From: an uncultured Armatimonadota bacterium
GTDB taxonomy: Bacteria; Armatimonadota; Fimbriimonadia; Fimbriimonadales; Fimbriimonadaceae
DNA: 9,743 bases
Assembly (NCBI GenBank): GCA_946478935.1
Contig: CAMLEL010000050.1
Location: forward strand, 1-9,743
Direction of reading: 5' to 3'
The notes beneath the pieces are model-generated. The model saw only the letters and a list, made by a program, of their open reading frames with translations. It did not search any database and was not told the origin of the DNA. Position 1 is the stretch's first letter. Every line of letters begins with the position of its first letter. A program made the translations under genes and the position numbers. Below, one piece after another: positions 1-4,229 of this stretch.

Positions 1-2
1 GA

Positions 3-119
3 CACGGGCTCCACCTGGCCTTCTGGCTGGTCTTCATCCTAGCCCTTGCGACCTTCTTCATTTCGCTCTCAGTTCCTGAAAAGAACTTGAATGAACTGCT
101 GGGCGGCGGCAAGAGCTAG
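3..119 (+). CDS. C-terminal end of a membrane transporter, probably MFS (partial)
   Basis: An open frame enters from the left edge and ends at TAG 117-119, giving 38 visible residues. Visible residues about 5-24 form one hydrophobic, aromatic-rich transmembrane helix (LAFWLVFILALATFFISL). A short polar tail follows, beginning with PEKNLNEL and ending GGGKS. A final helix followed by a 'P-E-x-x-L' cytoplasmic tail is typical of the last helix of major facilitator superfamily drug-efflux proteins, but one helix cannot prove the family or the substrate. The gene runs convergently into the TPR gene and the two stop codons share the tetranucleotide CTAG at 116-119. Any other polytopic membrane protein remains possible. 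Confidence 0.5.
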   Translation, partial: HGLHLAFWLVFILALATFFISLSVPEKNLNELLGGGKS

Positions 120-1000
120 CCCTCGTTAACGTCGTACTCGATGATCCCCATCTCGTGCAGCGTTCGATTCATCACGTCGCGGTCGAAACGATCCATCTTT
201 CCTGCTCGCTCCGCTTCCAAGTTGGCTTCCACTTCTTGCCCATCGGCTCTGAGCAGAGCTTCAAGCATTCCCGCATAGACGTACTTTTCGGTGTCGAGAT
301 CGGATGCGAGTCGAATGGCTTTGATCGCCTCGGCGCGGCGGCCGGTCCGCCAAAAGGCAACGGATGCCCGAAGGTACAAGTGATCGTCGCCCGGTGACAG
401 TTCGATGGCAGCCCGAAAAGACTGCAACGCTTCCTCGTATCGCTTCATCTGCAGGAGTAGATCGCCAATCCAGTAGTGGTAAAAAGGTTCGTCTGGCTTC
501 ACCACCACGGCATACTGTGCAGCTTCGAGCGCCTTGTTCGGCTCACCCATTTCACGCAAAGCTTCGGCGAGTTTGACGTGATAGAAAGCGTTGCCCGGTT
601 CCAGCTTGATCGCTTTTTCGAGTTCGGCGATCGAATCGCGAAAACGACCGGAACGGCGAAGGATGTCCGAGAGGCCGAGGAGCGACTCGGAAGACTCCTT
701 GTTCGCCTTGAGCGCCTTGCGGTATTGCCGGAACGCCTGGAGTTCGAGGTCGCCGTAATCATAGGCTCCGGCAAGGTCCACCAGATGCGATGCCTCGGTC
801 TTGTCCCGTTGCTCGATCGCCTCTTTAAAATGCCGGATCGCGTTCTGATAATCGCCCTCGCTCAGTCGCAGCTTCCCCAAATCCTCGCTTTCCGATGCGT
901 TCTGACCCTTGGCTGCATTCTTTAACTGCTGCATATCCGAGTCGGATTCAAGGTCGACCACGTTAAACAGTTCCGCAATCTGCCGGAAAGAGGGGTTCAT
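116..1000 (-). CDS. TPR-repeat protein, cytoplasmic if not read through
   Basis: This 294-residue protein is made almost entirely of tetratricopeptide repeats. Helical 34-residue units can be placed at about residues 36-69, 70-103, 104-137, 138-171, 172-205 and 206-239, with a degenerate unit after that. The clearest units end in the TPR-like IKLEPGN (131-137) and IELSPGD (199-205), and carry the expected small residue/Tyr/Ala pattern (G-x-Y-x-x-A-I, R-Y-E-E-A-L). TPRs are protein-protein scaffolds, so the partner rather than a reaction is the question. No signal peptide, membrane helix or fused enzymatic domain is visible. The ATG at 998-1000 follows AGGAGG (1003-1008), which overlaps the TAG of the upstream secreted-protein gene. 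The two genes are therefore translationally coupled and their products probably act together. The specific function is not recognised. Confidence 0.88.
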   Translation of the reverse strand: MNPSFRQIAELFNVVDLESDSDMQQLKNAAKGQNASESEDLGKLRLSEGDYQNAIRHFKEAIEQRDKTEASHLVDLAGAYDYGDLELQAFRQYRKALKANKESSESLLGLSDILRRSGRFRDSIAELEKAIKLEPGNAFYHVKLAEALREMGEPNKALEAAQYAVVVKPDEPFYHYWIGDLLLQMKRYEEALQSFRAAIELSPGDDHLYLRASVAFWRTGRRAEAIKAIRLASDLDTEKYVYAGMLEALLRADGQEVEANLEAERAGKMDRFDRDVMNRTLHEMGIIEYDVNEG

Positions 1001-1002
1001 CT

Positions 1003-1008
1003 CCTCCT
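1003..1008 (-). promoter_or_regulatory. Shine-Dalgarno of the TPR gene, overlapping the upstream stop
   Basis: On the minus strand the junction reads TAG GAG GAG ATG. The AGGAGG is a perfect anti-SD match, but only 2 nt separate it from the ATG. It overlaps the stop codon of the secreted-protein gene (1007-1009). The layout implies that ribosomes terminating on the first gene re-initiate on the second. Confidence 0.75.
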
Positions 1009-2848
1009 ATTTTGAACGATCGATACGTCCGCCTTGGGCCGAGAGGTCGACCGGACGGATGGTCAGCGTTGCGGGATAGCTACTTCCGGACAATGGAACC
1101 GTGATGATGGAGAGGTTCCTGGTTTGACCTGGATCGAGGTTGAATTTCGCGATTTGAGCTTCGGTCTTTGGCTGAAGAAGCGGCGTCTTCACATATTGGC
1201 CATTCACGTAGAACACGGCGCCGCTATAACCCGCGCTCGCCTCGAAAACCACTTCCACTTCACTGCTGGCCTGAGTTGGATTCTCAATCAGCGCATTGAT
1301 TGTGTAGGTTACGCCGAAGTTCCCGCTCAGATTATCAAGCTTGTCCGCTCGGGCGATCGGCCGTTCGCCGATCCTGAAGAATGCATACTTGCCGCCCACC
1401 TGGTAGATCCCGTTCTCTTCCTTGTAGGGATTCGGATAGATGTGAATAGAAGGCAGGACCGGATCTCGATCCAAGTTGTTCATGCGTTGCGCGCCAATAT
1501 GACGCCAAGGTGTACCGCTTTGCGTTGCCGCCAACCACTTGGAGTCTAGCGGGAAGGGCGGTCGTGCCTCTGTGCGGATCGTGAGCTGGTCTGGACCATT
1601 CTCCAGTAATCGCAGATAGCAGAGGCCGCTCATCGTCTGCCCGTGGGCAATTCGTCGCATGGCGATAGGCAGCCGGCTCTTCGGTGGAATCTGAATGACT
1701 TCGCCGCTGCTGAATGCCCAGCCTTTCATAAACTGGTCCGCTGCCTGGACTCCGGCAAGGACGGGGTTCTTATCCGGCTTGCTGTCACCCGGGATCACCA
1801 TCAGCTGTGCAGGCTGATCGGAGTCGTTGATTGCTTCGACCATCACAACCAGGGGATTGGACATCTGATTGATGTGGTGGTAAAGCATCCGACTCGGAGT
1901 TTCAGGGCGGAGCGGCGCCGCAAACAAGAGTCCGGGCCGCTTCAAATTCTCCGGTTCGTTGCAATACCAAAGAGCGCTTTCCGGTTTCCGTCCCAGCGCC
2001 ACATTCTTCACAGTGACGAACACCGGACCTTCGGCAGGAAGGACGTCTTGCCCAAACGCTTTGACCCGAACCGTGTAGGTTCTGGATTCGCCAGGGAGAA
2101 CTTGCGTGGCCTTGGGAAGCTCCAACTTCAATTCTGCCTTGGGATCGGCGCCCAATTGAACTCGAACGGCGCTCTCGATTGCGCCAGCAACCGTAGCTTC
2201 TCCTGCCGGATTTCCGCTTACGACCGCCACGAGGTTCTGTGGCAAGTTCGCACCAACCGGCATCACCGAGACGGAGACCGTTTTGATGATGTTTCCGGCG
2301 GAAACGACGACCTCAGTTCGACCATAGCCAATTGCTTTATAGGCTACGCCGTTGCCGACCTTGCCGACCTTCAGAATGCTTGGGTCATTCGCGGCGATGT
2401 GCGCATTGGCAAACTGGGTACCCCCGGCCAGGATCACGCGGTTCGCGCCCAATGGAACTCGGATCGGAGTCGTTACAACGCGAAGCGGTGGCGTTGCAAA
2501 TGCCTTGCGGAGATTCCTGGCCCAAACGTTTGCCAGGGAGGCGGTTGAACTCTTGTTCAGCTTCGCTTCCTGCCTGGTAACCGTCAGGACGAGTTGATTG
2601 TCGACCAAGATTTGGTGGTCTTGTCCGTGCTTTCGGACTTTTACAACTCCGTTGCGGGCAACGCGTTCGATGTTGGCGGCCAGAAAGGTCGCTCGCTGTT
2701 CGGCAGACCAGTCCCCACTTGCCGCTCGCAGTGTGAGAACCCTGATGTCGTAAATGTATAGGCTAGCTCCCTCTGCTCGCACTGATGCTCCGCGGCAAAG
2801 CGCAATCGCGAGCGACATCAAAAATAAAAGACAAGCAAATTTCCGCAC
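1007..2848 (-). CDS. Secreted protein with secretin-N/BIG2-like beta domain, function unknown
   Basis: This 613-residue protein starts at GTG 2846-2848, with AGGGA at 2858-2862 lying 9 nt upstream. That start is preferred over the ATG at residue 11 because it keeps the basic n-region (MRK) of a Sec signal peptide. The hydrophobic core is about residues 5-17 and a V-R-A site after residue 25 is a plausible cleavage point. Residues about 30-117 form a small alpha/beta region containing a conserved-looking stretch, SLANVWARNLRKAF (104-117). Residues about 122-198 resemble the pilus/secretin N-terminal domain or a BIG2 Ig-like fold: LGANRVI, then NDPSILKVGKV, then AIGYGRTEVVVSAG. The rest (about 235-613) is beta-rich, with no enzyme motif I recognise. 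There is no secretin channel domain and no C-terminal anchor. It is first in an operon with the TPR gene. An envelope or surface structural role is inference. Confidence 0.8.
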   Translation of the reverse strand: MRKFACLLFLMSLAIALCRGASVRAEGASLYIYDIRVLTLRAASGDWSAEQRATFLAANIERVARNGVVKVRKHGQDHQILVDNQLVLTVTRQEAKLNKSSTASLANVWARNLRKAFATPPLRVVTTPIRVPLGANRVILAGGTQFANAHIAANDPSILKVGKVGNGVAYKAIGYGRTEVVVSAGNIIKTVSVSVMPVGANLPQNLVAVVSGNPAGEATVAGAIESAVRVQLGADPKAELKLELPKATQVLPGESRTYTVRVKAFGQDVLPAEGPVFVTVKNVALGRKPESALWYCNEPENLKRPGLLFAAPLRPETPSRMLYHHINQMSNPLVVMVEAINDSDQPAQLMVIPGDSKPDKNPVLAGVQAADQFMKGWAFSSGEVIQIPPKSRLPIAMRRIAHGQTMSGLCYLRLLENGPDQLTIRTEARPPFPLDSKWLAATQSGTPWRHIGAQRMNNLDRDPVLPSIHIYPNPYKEENGIYQVGGKYAFFRIGERPIARADKLDNLSGNFGVTYTINALIENPTQASSEVEVVFEASAGYSGAVFYVNGQYVKTPLLQPKTEAQIAKFNLDPGQTRNLSIITVPLSGSSYPATLTIRPVDLSAQGGRIDRSK

Positions 2849-2903
2849 GACTTCCGATCCCTGGACAAACTAGGGTACCCCTGTTCGACCCGCCGCTCCC
2901 TTC

Positions 2904-2932
2904 ATTCTCGGTCGTTTTGACTGATTTGGCAA
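2904..2932 (-). promoter_or_regulatory. Candidate sigma-70-type promoter for the secreted-protein/TPR operon
   Basis: On the minus strand a -35-like TTGCCA (2927-2932) and a -10-like GAGAAT (2904-2909) are separated by exactly 17 bp. They match the consensus at 5/6 and 4/6 positions. Transcription would start near 2897, giving a leader of roughly 49 nt that contains the 8-bp palindrome GGGTACCC (2873-2880). This is a consensus match only. Confidence 0.4.
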
Positions 2933-2969
2933 GTGCTCGGGTCCAACTTCACGTATCCGGTATCCTTTA

Positions 2970-2987
2970 GTTCGATGAATCTCGAAC
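2970..2987. repeat. Perfect 6-bp inverted repeat abutting the HAD-phosphatase start
   Basis: GTTCGA (2970-2975) and TCGAAC (2982-2987) are perfect inverted copies around the 6-nt spacer TGAATC. They end 1 nt before the ATG at 2989. It could be an operator in the 140-bp divergent intergenic region, or an mRNA hairpin covering the ribosome-binding site of the downstream gene. No purine-rich Shine-Dalgarno precedes that ATG. Confidence 0.45.
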
Positions 2988-2988
2988 A

Positions 2989-3642
2989 ATGGAGTTGGGC
3001 AAAGTCGTGACTTCTTACACGTTTCGGGGGCTGCTCTTCGATCTCGATGGAACGCTGGTGGATTCCATTGCCGCGGTGGACCGCTCATGGCGCACCTGGT
3101 CGACCGAATTCGGCTTGGACCCTGATTACGTTGTGCCAAGAATCCATGGACGTCGAGCTGTCGACTCGATCGCTTTACTTGGACCTCAGCTCGATCAAGC
3201 CGCCGCGTTCGCTCGATTGGAACACCTTGAAGCTACAGACACAGATGGGGTTGTGGCTCTGCCTGGAGCCCTGGCTTTTGTAGAGAGTCTCAAGGACATA
3301 CCTTGGGGGATCGTGACATCTGGAAGTCAACCGATTGCTGTGCCGCGCCTACGAGCCGGAGGAATCACCGCACCTGAAGTGTTCATTACGGCTGAGCAAA
3401 TCGCTCACGGGAAGCCTCATCCCGAAGCTTTTCTAGCCGGAGCGCAACGCCTTAACATTCCCCCGAGTGAGATCATTGCGTTTGAAGACACCCTCGCAGG
3501 AGTCCGCAGCGCAAAGGCGGCCGGAATGAGAGTCGTGGGAGTCACCGATGAGGCAGGCGAAGAGTCCGATGTTCGTATTGTCGACTACCGCCAGGTTTCG
3601 ATCGATCGGTCGAGCGAACCATACCGATTGAACATCAACTAA
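2989..3642 (+). CDS. HAD-superfamily sugar phosphatase (HxpA/YfbT-like)
   Basis: This 217-residue protein belongs to the haloacid-dehalogenase superfamily, subfamily I with a small helical cap. Motif I is FDLDGTLVDS, with nucleophile Asp18 and general acid Asp20. The cap spans about residues 25-90. Motif II is VTSGS (Thr110, Ser111), motif III is Lys142 in HGKPHPEAF, and motif IV is Glu166-Asp167 in FEDTLAGVRSAKAAG. All catalytic residues are present. The stretches IVTSGSQPIAVPRLRAGG and APEVF-TAE resemble the E. coli HxpA (YfbT) hexose/pentose-phosphate phosphatase group, so a soluble cytoplasmic sugar-phosphate phosphatase is the best call. Phosphoglycolate or beta-phosphoglucomutase-like activity cannot be excluded. 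The start is uncertain: the ATG lacks an SD and sits behind an inverted repeat, and a GTG at 3007 would give a length closer to relatives. The gene is transcribed divergently from the secreted-protein operon. Confidence 0.88.
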   Translation: MELGKVVTSYTFRGLLFDLDGTLVDSIAAVDRSWRTWSTEFGLDPDYVVPRIHGRRAVDSIALLGPQLDQAAAFARLEHLEATDTDGVVALPGALAFVESLKDIPWGIVTSGSQPIAVPRLRAGGITAPEVFITAEQIAHGKPHPEAFLAGAQRLNIPPSEIIAFEDTLAGVRSAKAAGMRVVGVTDEAGEESDVRIVDYRQVSIDRSSEPYRLNIN

Positions 3643-3658
3643 AGCTCGCGAATTTACC

Positions 3659-3687
3659 TTGGCAGATTGCAAGTCCATTGGTATACT
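3659..3687 (+). promoter_or_regulatory. Sigma-70-type promoter of the RRM-protein gene
   Basis: A -35-like TTGGCA (3659-3664) and a -10 TATACT (3682-3687) are separated by 17 bp, each matching the consensus at 5/6. This is the best promoter match I found in the window. Transcription would start near 3694, leaving an unusually long leader of about 124 nt before the ATG at 3818. Confidence 0.6.
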
Positions 3688-3721
3688 CCATTCGTTTCGG
3701 AGAGCCTAGCGCTTGCCTCTC

Positions 3722-3737
3722 GCGCGTCTGCGTGCGC
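3722..3737 (+). other. Small GC hairpin in the RRM-gene leader
   Basis: GCGCG (3722-3726) can pair with TGCGC (3733-3737), with one G-U wobble, around the loop TCTGCG. It lies in the middle of the predicted leader and has no U-tract, so it is not a terminator. It may be incidental in GC-rich sequence. Confidence 0.25.
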
Positions 3738-3780
3738 CTTGCTGCGATTGAAGCGGAGTCTTGTCTACTGGCAGTTACCG

Positions 3781-3808
3781 GATCGGGCACCCGGCTCCAG
3801 ATCGGGCA
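3781..3808 (+). repeat. Direct repeat GATCGGGCA in the leader next to the SD
   Basis: The nonamer GATCGGGCA occurs at 3781-3789 and again at 3800-3808, where it runs into the AAGGA Shine-Dalgarno (3808-3812). The intervening CCCG (3790-3793) could pair with the CGGG of the second copy (3803-3806), next to the ribosome-binding site. This is a small element that could be protein-bound or part of an RNA switch, or could be chance. Confidence 0.35.
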
Positions 3809-3817
3809 AGGAAATCT

Positions 3818-4228
3818 ATGGCGACAAAAACCCTATACGTGGGAAATCTCCCATATTCGGCCTCTGAGAGCGATCTCCTCGACCATTTTTCAGCTTACAA
3901 CGCCTCCAAGGTCCGCATCGTGGAAGGACGCGGCTTTGGTTTCGTCGATATCGCGGAGGACCAGTTGGACGCCGCGATCAACGAGAAGCACAATTCCGAG
4001 ATGGGCGGCCGCAAACTCACCGTCAATGAGGCTCGACCGAAAACTCCGGGCGGTGGCGGAGGCTATGGAGGCGGTGGAGGCTACGGTGGTGGCGGCGGAG
4101 GTCGCGACTTCGGGGGCGGCGGCCGAGACCGAGACTTTGGTGGCGGCGGGGGCGGCTACGGCGGCGGTGGTGGTCGCGGCGGGCGCGAACGCGGCGGCAA
4201 GGGCGGACGCGGAGGCGGACGCTACTAA
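3818..4228 (+). CDS. Single-RRM glycine-rich RNA-binding protein
   Basis: This protein has 136 residues. ATG 3818 is chosen because AAGGA (3808-3812) precedes it by 5 nt and the RRM starts at once. The frame is open further upstream to a TTG at 3761, but that part is not RRM-like. Residues about 4-74 are an RNA-recognition motif with RNP2 LYVGNLP (6-12) and RNP1-like GRGFGFVDI (37-45). The tail (78-136) is almost all Gly with Tyr, Arg and Phe: YGGGGG and RDFGGGG repeats, then an RGG-like end. This RRM-plus-Gly-rich layout is known from cyanobacterial Rbp proteins and other bacterial RRM proteins, where it binds RNA and is often cold-regulated. The loop between beta strands 2 and 3 is markedly short. 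The gene has its own promoter and long leader, and ends 1 nt from the convergent phosphorylase gene. Confidence 0.92.
   Translation: MATKTLYVGNLPYSASESDLLDHFSAYNASKVRIVEGRGFGFVDIAEDQLDAAINEKHNSEMGGRKLTVNEARPKTPGGGGGYGGGGGYGGGGGGRDFGGGGRDRDFGGGGGGYGGGGGRGGRERGGKGGRGGGRY
4049..4225 (+). repeat. (GGN)n low-complexity tract encoding the Gly-rich tail
   Basis: About 175 bp consist mainly of GGC, GGT and GGA codons, with interruptions for Tyr, Arg, Asp and Phe. The coding-strand RNA has many closely spaced GG pairs and a few longer G runs, so two-layer G-quadruplexes are possible. The tract also opens long artefactual Ala/Val-rich frames in another phase. It could vary in length by slippage or recombination between strains. 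Confidence 0.8.
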
Positions 4229-4229
4229 G

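Noticed and set aside
1643..2548. A 301-codon open frame on the + strand, opposite the secreted-protein gene
   Set aside because: It has no ribosome-binding site or domain pattern, is rich in His, Arg and Cys without structure, and lies wholly antisense to a gene with a signal peptide and recognisable domains.
2794..2798. Lipoprotein lipobox around Cys18 of the secreted protein (I-A-L-C)
   Set aside because: The -1 residue is Leu, whereas a lipobox needs Gly, Ala or Ser there. A standard signal peptidase I site (V-R-A) lies just after.
2873..2880. GGGTACCC palindrome as an operator
   Set aside because: An 8-bp palindrome is short and could be chance. No second copy was seen at a regulatory position; it is mentioned only as part of the leader.
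3761..3817. Upstream TTG start giving a 155-residue RRM protein
   Set aside because: The extra 19 residues match no RRM extension, and the ATG at 3818 has a well-spaced SD.
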